From the NCBI GenBank assembly GCA_014055465.1, contig WIAF01000015.1, positions 1-64,000 of the forward strand: a stretch of 64,000 nucleotides of DNA, in the 5' to 3' direction. The notes under the pieces were generated by a model. It saw nothing but the letters and a program-made list of their open reading frames with translations, searched no databases and was not told the origin of the DNA. Both the position numbers and the translations under genes were made by a program. Of this stretch, positions 42,881 through 52,333 are shown one piece after another. The stretch is from Nitrospira sp. CR1.1 (GTDB lineage: Bacteria > Nitrospirota > Nitrospiria > Nitrospirales > Nitrospiraceae). Each line of letters starts with the position of its first letter. Positions within the stretch are counted from its first letter, which is position 1.

Positions 42881-44086
42881 GTGAACGTATCGAGCGGTAT
42901 TGTCTGTGTGGTAGCGGTCGCAGGGCTCTCCCTTCTGAGCATCGGGGCTTCTGTTTTCGCGGGAAACTCGCAATCAGCAGTACGTCCAAGTATCCCATCT
43001 CCTGAGGAGATGGCGCAGGACATCGCAAGGTACTCGCGCCAAGCGTTGCGGCATGGGCGTCCTCAGGAGTCACCAAAAGAAGTGCGCCGCGACGGCGTCT
43101 ACCTTCTACTCTCCTTCTCGTTACCGAACGACACCTTCAAAGACTACCTGCGAGAGGCGAAATTACTTGGCGCCAAGGTGCTCTTGCGTGGACTGGTGCA
43201 GGATTCGTTCAAGGTTACACAGGAGCGGATCAAGCATCTGTTCTTCACCGGGGATCATCCAGATGACTCACTGCTGGTTGGAATCGGGATTGATCCAGTC
43301 ATTTACCGGACGGTTGGTGCGGCAGAAGTTCCGGCCCTGGTGTTTGTGAAAGACGAGAAATTCCTAATAGCGAGCGGAGGAGCTTCGGTCGCGCATCTCC
43401 TGACGTTGTTGTCGAAGGAACAGGCCGGTGTGACGCCATGGATCGAATGGTTCGAGCGCCGGCACCGAGGGTTTCTTCAGGGGGGGCCGACGGAAGAAGC
43501 TCCGCCACAGGTTCCGACCATTGGGCGGAGTGTGAAGGTACAGGGCGACGCACGTGGAGCCGACATCGCGGAGCGGGACATGATCGATGTGATGAAGGAG
43601 CGGTTGGCGAAGGCGGACTGGCCGGATATTCAACGGCGGTCTGGCGACGCCCTCAAACGTCAGTTCGCAAAGGGCCCAGGGTTGGCCCTTCCGCATGCCG
43701 AAGAAGCGAGGGTCGTGCTCGTTGATCCAACGGTCGAGTACCCCGAGGATATTAAGGACCCCACGACGAACACGGTGTTGATCAAGTCCGGCACCAAAAT
43801 TAATCCCTTCGACAAGGTACGGTGGATTCGAACTCTGGTGTTTTTCGATGGCACCAGTTCCTCGCAGGTAGGTTGGGTGCAGCAGTATTTAAAAGAGCAT
43901 GATCCGAAGTTTGTGAAGCTGATCATCTCTGACGGCGACGTGCAGAAAGTGATGGAGCAACTTCATCAGCGGGTCTATTGGGCGAATCCTCTGCTTGTCA
44001 GTCGCATGGGGGTCGGTGCGGTACCCAGTATCGTCTCTCAGCTAGGTCGGCATCTGCGGGTGGAGGAGGTGGCGATTCATGAATAA
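42881..44086 (+). CDS. TrbC-TraW fusion protein
   Basis: GTG 42881 follows GGAGG by 4 nt. The 401-residue exported protein joins two F-system proteins. Residues about 60-180 match TrbC (YLLLSFSLPNDTFKDYLREA, LLRGLVQDSFKVTQERI, AEVPALVFV), and residues about 260-400 match TraW (RVVLVDPTVEYPEDIKD, TKINPFDKVRW, VFFDGTSSSQVGW, RVYWANPLLVSRMGVGAVPS). Both act in periplasmic pilus assembly with TraU. The fusion fixes their stoichiometry. I recall similar fusions in R27/SXT-type systems. Confidence 0.88.
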   Translation: MNVSSGIVCVVAVAGLSLLSIGASVFAGNSQSAVRPSIPSPEEMAQDIARYSRQALRHGRPQESPKEVRRDGVYLLLSFSLPNDTFKDYLREAKLLGAKVLLRGLVQDSFKVTQERIKHLFFTGDHPDDSLLVGIGIDPVIYRTVGAAEVPALVFVKDEKFLIASGGASVAHLLTLLSKEQAGVTPWIEWFERRHRGFLQGGPTEEAPPQVPTIGRSVKVQGDARGADIAERDMIDVMKERLAKADWPDIQRRSGDALKRQFAKGPGLALPHAEEARVVLVDPTVEYPEDIKDPTTNTVLIKSGTKINPFDKVRWIRTLVFFDGTSSSQVGWVQQYLKEHDPKFVKLIISDGDVQKVMEQLHQRVYWANPLLVSRMGVGAVPSIVSQLGRHLRVEEVAIHE

Positions 44087-45167
44087 GGCCTCGAAAAGAG
44101 GGATACAGCATATGCTGCTGCTGGTCTGCCTGAGTTGTGTCCTGATCAGCGTGGCGACTCTGTGGCCGTCGGGCTCCGCAGAGGCGGTGTGCACGACAGG
44201 GACCAATGTGTTGGCGAATAGTCTCGCTACGACGTGTTGGGAGTGCATGTTTCCCATTTCTCTCAGCGGGGTCACGGTGTTTAACCTGGGAGAAGATTTT
44301 ACCGAACCGGCCATCGGTCCTGGACACGCCCCGTTTCCGCCGCAGTTGTGTGGGTGTGTGTGTCTTGGTCCGATCTGCATTCCTGGGCTACCTCTGGGCA
44401 TCTGGGAGCCGAAGAATCTTGTCGAGGCGGTCCACGATCCACTGTGCTTTCCGACGCTCGGTGTGTCTTTGGCCGGGGGGTTCAGTTACATCGGGCGTGG
44501 CATGGCTACGACACAGATGGACTCCGAGCTAAATTATGCCTTTTTTCATGTGCATTATTTCGTTTTTCCCCTATGGGCCATCGTTGGTATCGGAATGGAC
44601 ATTCTGTGTCTGAATCCTACCGGGATTGCAGACGAAATCGATTTGGCCTATGCCTCCGAGATTGATCCCTTGTGGGACGACGACCTGATTTCACTCATTC
44701 TCTTTCCGGAGGCATTGGTCCTGGCCAATCCGGTGGCACTCGCGGCCTGCGCGGCCGATTCGGTAGCTGCAGCAGTCGGTTTCCCAATTGATCCGCTGTT
44801 CTGGTGCGCCGGGAGCTTTGGATTCATGTATCCGCCGACTGGGCATGTCTCAGGAGCGGATGGGGACCTCAAACCTGCCGCGCTGTCGATGACGCGATTG
44901 TTAGCGAAACTGGCCCGCGCGGGAACAGAGTTTTGGACCTCCGCTAATGGTCCGCTGCTGTGTGAGGACATCCCGACCGCACTCATTGTGAAAAGCCAGT
45001 ACAAGTTTCAATTACTCTGGCCGATTCCAAACACAGGACTCCCTCCCCCGTGCTGTCAGCCTCTAGGACGGACACTCATGATGTGGGGGCTCGGGAAAAT
45101 CGTGCCAGCCGTTGGAGAGGATTTTGTGTGGCTGCTATGGAAACGACAAAACTGCTGCATGCTCTAG
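44079..45167 (+). CDS. traU: TraU, pilus and DNA transfer protein
   Basis: This 362-residue Cys-rich secreted protein shows the TraU pattern: NSLATTCWECMFPISLSGV, LCGCVCLGPICIPGLPLG, NLVEAVHDPLCFP and AYASEIDPLWDDD. It starts 8 bp before the end of trbC-traW and overlaps the following traF. Its many Cys pairs explain the need for the DsbC-like and TraF thioredoxin-fold proteins. Confidence 0.92.
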   Translation: MNKASKRGIQHMLLLVCLSCVLISVATLWPSGSAEAVCTTGTNVLANSLATTCWECMFPISLSGVTVFNLGEDFTEPAIGPGHAPFPPQLCGCVCLGPICIPGLPLGIWEPKNLVEAVHDPLCFPTLGVSLAGGFSYIGRGMATTQMDSELNYAFFHVHYFVFPLWAIVGIGMDILCLNPTGIADEIDLAYASEIDPLWDDDLISLILFPEALVLANPVALAACAADSVAAAVGFPIDPLFWCAGSFGFMYPPTGHVSGADGDLKPAALSMTRLLAKLARAGTEFWTSANGPLLCEDIPTALIVKSQYKFQLLWPIPNTGLPPPCCQPLGRTLMMWGLGKIVPAVGEDFVWLLWKRQNCCML

Positions 45168-46039
45168 CTTGGTATTGCGTGACCTTCTGCTCGGTGGGAG
45201 GGGTGAGTAGCGCTGTGCTGGCCGCTGAGCCTCCTGGGTCTCAGACTTTTATCGACCATCCCAGGCAGGGGTGGTTCTCTTATCAGGACCCGTCAGCCGA
45301 GGCAGAGGAAGACGGAGAAGAGAATCCTGCCCCCGTTACGATGGATAGCTTACCACCAGAGGCTTGGCTGGACCCGTCGAAGTACCGAACTCTGTTTAAG
45401 GGGCTTTCGGTCGAAGGCGTGAAGTTGAACGCCCTCCCGATGACGGTATTGCGTGAACTGGTGTCGGCCAAGAAGGAACGCGCATTGGATCATCCTTCGG
45501 TCGAGAATGTAACGACTTACATCAAAGTGCAAAAGGAAGCGTATGACCGCTCGCAACGCTTCACCGATGCATGGCAGATCGCCATGTACACGGACCCCAA
45601 ACTCGACTATGCATCGCAACACCCCACGTCCACCTATGGGCATAGCGTCGAAGCCGAGATCAAGCGGAACACCGAAGAGCAGCTTCTGGCGGGCACAGCC
45701 GACCGGGTCGGACTGTTCTTCTTCTTCACCTCGACCTGCCCGTTTTGTCAAGAACAGTCCAAGGTATTGAAGGTCTTTGCCGATACCTACGGACTGACGG
45801 TGAAACCTGTGTCGCTGGACGGGGTGGGATTGCCGGAGTACCCGCAGCCCGTCACTAACAATGGCATGGCGGAGAATGTGGGCGTGCATATGGTGCCCAT
45901 GATTTATCTGGCAATTCCTGAGGAGAACTTCCTAAAGCCGCTCGGAGCCGGTCTCATGACGAATGCGGATCTACGGGAGCGCTTGCTGGTGTTGTTGCGT
46001 AACCGAGGATTGTTGGGCGAGCGACGGTCTCAGGGATAA
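45137..46039 (+). CDS. traF: TraF, thioredoxin-fold pilus assembly protein
   Basis: ATG 45137 (METTKLLHALAW) begins a signal peptide; the frame opens earlier but inside traU. The 300-residue product has a helical TraF region (ENVTTYIKVQKEAYDRSQRF) and a thioredoxin domain with FFFTSTCPFCQEQS and cis-Pro HMVPMIYLA. F TraF lacks the active Cys pair, while this one has CPFC like TrbB, so it may combine both activities. Confidence 0.9.
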   Translation: METTKLLHALAWYCVTFCSVGGVSSAVLAAEPPGSQTFIDHPRQGWFSYQDPSAEAEEDGEENPAPVTMDSLPPEAWLDPSKYRTLFKGLSVEGVKLNALPMTVLRELVSAKKERALDHPSVENVTTYIKVQKEAYDRSQRFTDAWQIAMYTDPKLDYASQHPTSTYGHSVEAEIKRNTEEQLLAGTADRVGLFFFFTSTCPFCQEQSKVLKVFADTYGLTVKPVSLDGVGLPEYPQPVTNNGMAENVGVHMVPMIYLAIPEENFLKPLGAGLMTNADLRERLLVLLRNRGLLGERRSQG

Positions 46040-46049
46040 AGGACACACG

Positions 46050-47384
46050 ATGCGAATCAAACTGATTCTGGTGGGAGTGTGTATGTGGGCAGTACTGGTC
46101 TGGCCTCCCCTGGTACAGGCGCAGTCAATGAATGATGCCCTTACGAACATGTTCACGTCGTGGGGTGTCGGGATCACGAGTCCTCCAGGTGCCTACGAAA
46201 GTCAAAGTCGAGGCTACTTCAGCGGCGGCGGGGTCTCGGTCCGTTTGTGGCAGGACCCGATGCGGTTGTGGTCGATTGCCCCGCCGCGATTGAGCGTGGG
46301 CTGCCAGGGCATCGACGTTTACCTGGGCTCGTTTTCCTACGGCAAACTAGATCGGTACGTCCAATTGCTGCAGCAAATCGGGACCGGTGCCGTCTTGGGG
46401 TACGCTTTCCAGCTGGCGATGAAAGCCATTTGTGAAGACTGCGCGGACGTGCTCAACAAGATTGAAGCGGCTGCGAGAGCGCTCAATGCTGCGGGACGGA
46501 TCCAACCCTGTCAAACAGGGATTGAATTGGGCAAAGCGCTAGCCGGGAACGAAGCCTCCAAACAAAAGCTCGCGAGTCGATTCGGCGATGCCTGGCAGAA
46601 GATGAAGGAAGCGGGCGGCGCCATTGGAGACGTGTTTGAAGATCGGGATACCGTCAAGAACCAGTCGAATGCGGATGCGGCCTCAGCATTGAAAGGCACG
46701 GAATACGATGTCACTGGCAATCTGGTGTGGGATGTCCTGACGCAGGCTGGCCTGGATCAGAATCTGATCGTCATGGTGATGTCGGTCACCGGGACCGTTA
46801 TAGTCGGTAACGATGGCGATGTTCAAACCCGCGATCCGACGATGACCTTCGAACAGCTGGTCGATAGTCATCTGGGCGACGTGGTGAAAGTGTTTAATTG
46901 TGGGGGCGACTCGGAATGTTTGAGCCCCACGATTACTGACGCGACCGATATCGAAGGATTCGAGAGTCGCGTGTATACGTCCATGAGTAACCTGATCGAA
47001 GACCTCTACTCCGGCTCAGCTATCAGCGCGACAGATCAGCAAATCATCAACATGACCCCGGTCCCCATTCTGACCATGCTCGCCGATTATGGGCGTCCAC
47101 GGGATGTCGGCAATCAGATTGCGCGATTGTCTTCAGAAGTGGTCGCTGCGGACATGGGGTATCAATGGGTGAAGTGGGCGGCCACCGAAACGTCCAGGAA
47201 CGTTAGCTATATCCAAAAGGTCAAACCCGAGTGGCCAGGCAATCTGCAAGACTTTCAGGGGCGGCTGCATCAGATCCTAAGGGGGGCTAGTGAGAGTCTC
47301 GCGAAGCGGCAACGTATGGTGAATAACATCAACCAGCTTATGCAGTTGACGAAGACTCAGGGCGAAATGCGATCGCTGCGGTAG
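46050..47384 (+). CDS. traH: TraH, pilus assembly protein
   Basis: ATG 46050 follows AAAGGA. The 444-residue secreted protein matches TraH: MNDALTNMFTSWG, YESQSRGYFSGGGVSVRLWQD, PPRLSVGCQGIDVYLGSFSY, CEDCADVLNKIEAAA and NTLIEDLY-type C-terminal segments. It works with TraF, TraW and TraU at the outer membrane. Length is close to F TraH (458). Confidence 0.93.
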   Translation: MRIKLILVGVCMWAVLVWPPLVQAQSMNDALTNMFTSWGVGITSPPGAYESQSRGYFSGGGVSVRLWQDPMRLWSIAPPRLSVGCQGIDVYLGSFSYGKLDRYVQLLQQIGTGAVLGYAFQLAMKAICEDCADVLNKIEAAARALNAAGRIQPCQTGIELGKALAGNEASKQKLASRFGDAWQKMKEAGGAIGDVFEDRDTVKNQSNADAASALKGTEYDVTGNLVWDVLTQAGLDQNLIVMVMSVTGTVIVGNDGDVQTRDPTMTFEQLVDSHLGDVVKVFNCGGDSECLSPTITDATDIEGFESRVYTSMSNLIEDLYSGSAISATDQQIINMTPVPILTMLADYGRPRDVGNQIARLSSEVVAADMGYQWVKWAATETSRNVSYIQKVKPEWPGNLQDFQGRLHQILRGASESLAKRQRMVNNINQLMQLTKTQGEMRSLR

Positions 47385-47428
47385 TCGGAGTAAGTCTGTC
47401 TGCGATGTGAGGGAGAGGATAGCGCATC

Positions 47429-50400
47429 ATGTGGACGATCTATACGTTTGGCAACGGCGATGTGCTGACGCAGATTCTACTGGGCATCCGGATCATGATG
47501 ACCACCGGACGCTTCGAAAGCTTGATGGAGCTCGCACTTCTTGTCTTCGCGATGTTCGGACTCGTGTATTTTGTGTTCAATCGGCGCTTCTTGGTCCCGC
47601 TGGTCGTCGGGGCATTTTTCATTCTCTTTGTCAGTGTCCGAATCACGGTCGACGTGTCCGTGGAAGACCAAGTCAATCCCGATGTGCCGGATCAAATTGT
47701 GAACAGTGTGCCGCTGGCGATCGCGTTACCGGCATACCTCTCGGGGCAAGTAGGGTACTACACGACTCAGCTTGTCGAAGCGTCGTTTCCGATGCCCGTG
47801 CAATATACCCAGGGACAAGCGTCATTCAATCGCCCGCTATTCGATCTGCAAAAAGTCCTCAATGCGAGATTGCAAGACTCGGATCTGGCCCGCAATACCG
47901 ATTCATATTTTATGATGTGTGTATTTCGGGAGGTGGGCCTGCTCCAAAAGAACCTCGGTACGCTGATGAATTCTCCGAATCTGCTCAATGATATCGGGGC
48001 TACGAATAACGCACTCACGGCACTTGGATATACAGGTGGGACGTTGGAAGCGGCCCCGCGGGTGTGTCCCGACTTCTATAGTTCTCTCATCCTTCCTGCG
48101 TATACCACGGGGCAGCCTGACTACGAAGGGGCGATGCGGCATTTGCGGACACAGTTGCAGCTTGATCCGGCCACCGGCGATGAGGAAGGGCTCACTGAGG
48201 ACATCCGGGCGAATCTCTTGTTATCCGTCGGGCAATCGGCCCGAGACATGATTAATAATGTGCTGCTCATCCATGCGTGGAAAAACGCCGAATCCGCCGA
48301 TGCCAAACGGCGCGCGGCGACTGCGGACACTGTGCTTCTGCAGCAGCAGGCGATCCAAAAGGACTTAAAGTTCCAAAGCTACTCGAAGTCCTATGTCGCT
48401 CAAAAGGTCGTACCGCTATTACGGACCATTGTGGAAGGGGTTGTGTACATCATGACCCCGTTCCTTCTAGTGCTTGCCATTTCGCCTGGGATGTCACGGT
48501 TGATGGGCACCTATTGGCGCTTGTTCATGTGGCTCCAGACCTGGTCGCCTCTGTATGCCGTGCTGAATTTTGTCATGTTTTGGGAAGCGCGAAGCCGGCT
48601 CGGCGCGATCCTGAGCTCAAACGGGGTTGGCCAATCCGTCAACTATGCAACGTTAGACAGAATCAATGAACATGTCGCCATGCTGAATTCCACAGCCGCA
48701 GATTATGTGTGGCTCGTGCCAGCGATCGGTTTCGGTCTGATGTGGGGCGGAAGCCAGGTGTTGGGATCGATCCTGGCAGGATCGCGGACTGCGGAAACCG
48801 TCGCTGGGCAAGTGGGAGGACAGTTCTCACGTGGGCTTGGTGCCAATTTGGAGGAAGGCCCGTCCTATCGACACGAACAGCGTGGGGCCCAGTTCGGCGA
48901 GATGATCGGCCATGACGTCGAACCACAGATGACTGTGCCGACTGGTCAGGGTGGGTTTCGTGTGGATAGTCAATCCGGCACGAGTGAGATCCACGACTCC
49001 CAGGGCGGCATCACCAGTATTGGCGCGAACGGCATTCAGAACTACAAGGGGCCAGAAGGACAGTATTCAATGGATTCAAAGGGGCATCTGCTGAGTGGGG
49101 TGTTCCGTCACAAGATGTTTGATCCACAGTCCGGGAAGCAGGTCGATGCACAAACCTCGGTGTTTGGTTCGATGGTGGAGCATCGCTTCGATACGATGGG
49201 GGAGGATGGCTCCAGGAAGAGCGTGCTTGTGCAGGAAAATCAGGATACCGGAGAATTAGTGGCGCGCACGGAACAATCCGTTCGGAAAGGCCTGTCCGAG
49301 ACGCGTACGATTGCTGAAGATGGTAGTCAAAGTTTTGCACGATCGGGGAATGTGCCGTTGTTTTTGGAAGTCGCGGGCGAGACACGTCCCGATGCCGGAT
49401 TTGTCCAGATGATGGGTGAGCGTGGGCCAGGCGAGCGGGTAGACACCCTCACACAGTCGACATTTCAGAGCACGATGGGTGCGAAACAATCGTATACCGG
49501 GCGACTGGTAGAACGCGATGGACAGTTTCATTTTCTGGCGACCGAGGGCGGGGCCGTCCGAGGATTTGACAACAAGGATACGGAGGCCGGCGTCCACAGG
49601 GAATCGTTCGTTTCCCCTGACGGTTCCAATTATTTTGTGGAGACTGGGCAAACGGAACAGATGGTCTTAGGGAAAGATGGGGTGACTCGGCCGATGGAGG
49701 GATATGTCAGGGCGTTTGGGTCAGTCGATCGCTCGGACCCGGTGCATCCGCGAGACATCTATTCCAGTTACAGTCTCACCAGTGATGAGGGTGGTCACAC
49801 GCACACAGTGACAGGAACATTGGGCACCGATGCATCAGGACGACAGTTCTTGGTGGAAGCCACGGAACATTTTGAGTCAGGCACGAGCGGTGTTGCCCAC
49901 GACACCCACACGGTCGGTTCCTACACCCTGAGCGGCACGTTCACGGCTCTGAGTCATGGGGAAGCCAATCAACCAGGAGTGCCGACAGCCTTCTTTGGCT
50001 CTGCCATCGACAATAGCAAGCCAGGTTCTCCGGCGTTTCAAGCCAACGCGTTGTTGTACGACGGCCAGGTAAGCTTCTTTGACGGCCGGGAGGGAGGTAC
50101 CAAGAGTATTTCCGGGGAACGTAATCTAGTGGATGGCACCCATTTGTCTGGGCAGTTCACCCAGCTAAATGTGATGGGACAAGATGGACACCAGGTTGAG
50201 ATGTTTCATGGGTATGCGCAGCAACCGGGGGCTCCGGCCCGCGATGTCACAGGGCTGATTGATAACGGTAGTCTCGTCTCGTTTAAAGGAGCCTCAGGAA
50301 ACGAGTTCCGAGATGTTATTGAACGAACTGATTCTGGAGATCTTCAATCTATCGGCGCTCAGGAGACATATAGTGCTCCTGGAGGAACTCACTCCCTATC

Positions 50401-51895
50401 AAATTTTCAGGGAGTAACCGTTAATCCTCAGGGGGACGCCTTCAAAAGATCATCCACAAACCTGGACGGGGTGAGTGTGTATAGCGATCAGATGAGGGGA
50501 TCGCGCCAAATGACCGTCGAGTTCGAGCAGTCCCTGCGTGGGTACAACAACGAGGTACAGTCGATCGATAAAGAGTCAGGCTGGCGTCGGATCAATGACG
50601 GGCATCGCGATATGGATGTGTACGCCAATCTCTACTACGGCCCGACCAGTAGTGAGACTGGCGGACGCAAGCTACTGGGCGGGACGATTACCAATGTGAC
50701 CGACAACACCTATTCCACTTTTATGAAAGATGGAGAAGGCAACGAGGTGTGGGGAATTGCCAGGTCACTGGAGGATCCAAACAGCGGGGCTATGAGCGGC
50801 TCTATTGATCAGACGGTGAAGGTCGTGGCGGCGAAAAACGGAGCGATAGACACACAAGTCCTTGGTCCTATGAAGGATGATGGCGGCCAGCGCGAAGTCT
50901 TGTATCATTCGGTGTTGGGCGGATTGGACTCACAGTACTATAACAATGAGCGTAAATCCGGCATTTTCACCGTGCCTGATCCTATGCATCCCGGGCAGAC
51001 CAAGGAGCTACAGGGGACGTTCTACTATAGTCCTCAGTCTGGCCAGTTAATTGCGTCAGAAGTAACGGACTTGCAAACAGGGAAAATCGGCCAGTACCGT
51101 ACTGATGCACAAGGGCAAGAACACTTCCAGGTAGTGGAGTATTCACAGTCGCCCGATGGGGCGAGCGTGATTGCAAATACGAAGGAGCTATCGAAGAATG
51201 AGTATGCGGCACATGGATTTGCGGTTAACGATGTACTTGACGGTAGCGGGAATGTGCTGAGTTCGTCCGGTCACAAAGGCTCCGATTTTCATGACTTCAA
51301 TCGTGTGCAATTTCATCATGACAGTGGGGCGAATCTAACGATTACACAAATGGCGTTTGCGGCCAAAGGCACCGATATTACAAACCCTACGCAGACGGAC
51401 GAGGCGATTGCTTATGGGCTTGAATTTGGTCGGATCGGAATGGATGGGGCTTCGCGATATTTGATCCTCAAAGGACGAATGGGGAAATTTGGTGGGGGAG
51501 GAGTTGGAGGAACACCGGTTCAGCCAGGTGGTGGACCTGTGCCGAATGGCCCTGGTGGAGGTGGGGGACCGAGCGGTCTTTTGGACTCGCATCAAAATAT
51601 GGGCGCCTGGTGGAAAGAATATTCCGGAGTGATGGATAATGCTATCTCGTTTGCCCGCAGTTCTGTCGAACATTTGGAAAAGACCGGGCGTGCACAAAGC
51701 ATGTCTCCCGAAGAATTACAGAACTTTGCTGCCAATGCCGCTTATAATGCGGTGCGCACATCGGCCCTTGGCATGATGGGAGAAGAAGCGTCGAGTGCGT
51801 TTGGGACTATGCCGAGGTGGCAGGAAGGCCAAGAGTCGCTGTTGAAGATTTCAAAACCGTCTTCACAAGGTGTGAATACCGGCAGCAACAAGTAA
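47429..51895 (+). CDS. traG: TraG-like mating-pair stabilisation protein with very long repeat-rich C-terminus
   Basis: The 1488-residue protein starts with the TraG N-terminal domain (YTFGNGDVLTQILLGIRIMM, several membrane helices, VYIMTPFLLVLAISPGMSR, LQTWSPLYAVLNF). From about residue 480 the rest is a periplasmic-type region built of repeated beta modules (SGTFTAL, SGQFTQL, VTGTLGT, KELQGTFYY) with frequent Gly and Asp, then a Gly/Pro linker and a helical end. F TraG is 938 residues; here the extra length is in the repeats. TraG acts in pilus assembly, mating-pair stability and entry exclusion. Confidence 0.9.
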   Translation: MWTIYTFGNGDVLTQILLGIRIMMTTGRFESLMELALLVFAMFGLVYFVFNRRFLVPLVVGAFFILFVSVRITVDVSVEDQVNPDVPDQIVNSVPLAIALPAYLSGQVGYYTTQLVEASFPMPVQYTQGQASFNRPLFDLQKVLNARLQDSDLARNTDSYFMMCVFREVGLLQKNLGTLMNSPNLLNDIGATNNALTALGYTGGTLEAAPRVCPDFYSSLILPAYTTGQPDYEGAMRHLRTQLQLDPATGDEEGLTEDIRANLLLSVGQSARDMINNVLLIHAWKNAESADAKRRAATADTVLLQQQAIQKDLKFQSYSKSYVAQKVVPLLRTIVEGVVYIMTPFLLVLAISPGMSRLMGTYWRLFMWLQTWSPLYAVLNFVMFWEARSRLGAILSSNGVGQSVNYATLDRINEHVAMLNSTAADYVWLVPAIGFGLMWGGSQVLGSILAGSRTAETVAGQVGGQFSRGLGANLEEGPSYRHEQRGAQFGEMIGHDVEPQMTVPTGQGGFRVDSQSGTSEIHDSQGGITSIGANGIQNYKGPEGQYSMDSKGHLLSGVFRHKMFDPQSGKQVDAQTSVFGSMVEHRFDTMGEDGSRKSVLVQENQDTGELVARTEQSVRKGLSETRTIAEDGSQSFARSGNVPLFLEVAGETRPDAGFVQMMGERGPGERVDTLTQSTFQSTMGAKQSYTGRLVERDGQFHFLATEGGAVRGFDNKDTEAGVHRESFVSPDGSNYFVETGQTEQMVLGKDGVTRPMEGYVRAFGSVDRSDPVHPRDIYSSYSLTSDEGGHTHTVTGTLGTDASGRQFLVEATEHFESGTSGVAHDTHTVGSYTLSGTFTALSHGEANQPGVPTAFFGSAIDNSKPGSPAFQANALLYDGQVSFFDGREGGTKSISGERNLVDGTHLSGQFTQLNVMGQDGHQVEMFHGYAQQPGAPARDVTGLIDNGSLVSFKGASGNEFRDVIERTDSGDLQSIGAQETYSAPGGTHSLSNFQGVTVNPQGDAFKRSSTNLDGVSVYSDQMRGSRQMTVEFEQSLRGYNNEVQSIDKESGWRRINDGHRDMDVYANLYYGPTSSETGGRKLLGGTITNVTDNTYSTFMKDGEGNEVWGIARSLEDPNSGAMSGSIDQTVKVVAAKNGAIDTQVLGPMKDDGGQREVLYHSVLGGLDSQYYNNERKSGIFTVPDPMHPGQTKELQGTFYYSPQSGQLIASEVTDLQTGKIGQYRTDAQGQEHFQVVEYSQSPDGASVIANTKELSKNEYAAHGFAVNDVLDGSGNVLSSSGHKGSDFHDFNRVQFHHDSGANLTITQMAFAAKGTDITNPTQTDEAIAYGLEFGRIGMDGASRYLILKGRMGKFGGGGVGGTPVQPGGGPVPNGPGGGGGPSGLLDSHQNMGAWWKEYSGVMDNAISFARSSVEHLEKTGRAQSMSPEELQNFAANAAYNAVRTSALGMMGEEASSAFGTMPRWQEGQESLLKISKPSSQGVNTGSNK

Positions 51896-51932
51896 CTGAC
51901 TACGATTACCAGCCATATCTAGGGAGGCCGCA

Positions 51933-52328
51933 ATGCGGCTGCTTCGAGCGCGTATTTTTCTAAGCCTAAGTCTTCTATTTTTGTGCTCAGCGCACCATTC
52001 TTTAGCAGAAACTAGAACAGATAGCTGGCTAGGTGCATTTGTGGGATCAGCAATTCCTGGCAAGGTGCCAGGCCATTCAACGATCGCCGTTCTTTCAAAA
52101 CGCTTTAGGCCATCTTTCGAGGGCAACGCCTTAGCGGTGTTGGATGAACTTGTGAGCTATTGTCGCGATATGACAAAAGGGCGTGCGCTCTTAAACACTA
52201 GGATTGAGACATCTGTTGGGGATATGTCGAAGAGTGGATCCGATAAACAAGCCATCACGATGTATCCAGGTTCACTTCTGATCACTGTGTATGGTGATTG
52301 CGTGCTTGAGGTACAGGATGCGAAGTGA
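51933..52328 (+). CDS. small secreted protein after traG, candidate entry-exclusion protein
   Basis: GGGAGG lies 5 nt before ATG. The 131-residue product has a signal peptide (FLSLSLLFLCSAHHSLA) and no recognised domain. A VLDELVSYCRDMTKG segment and a late Cys (GDCVLEV) are visible. It is richer in A and T than its neighbours, suggesting a different origin. The position just after traG is where some systems keep exclusion genes. That role is only a positional guess. Confidence 0.5.
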   Translation: MRLLRARIFLSLSLLFLCSAHHSLAETRTDSWLGAFVGSAIPGKVPGHSTIAVLSKRFRPSFEGNALAVLDELVSYCRDMTKGRALLNTRIETSVGDMSKSGSDKQAITMYPGSLLITVYGDCVLEVQDAK

Positions 52329-52333
52329 GATTG

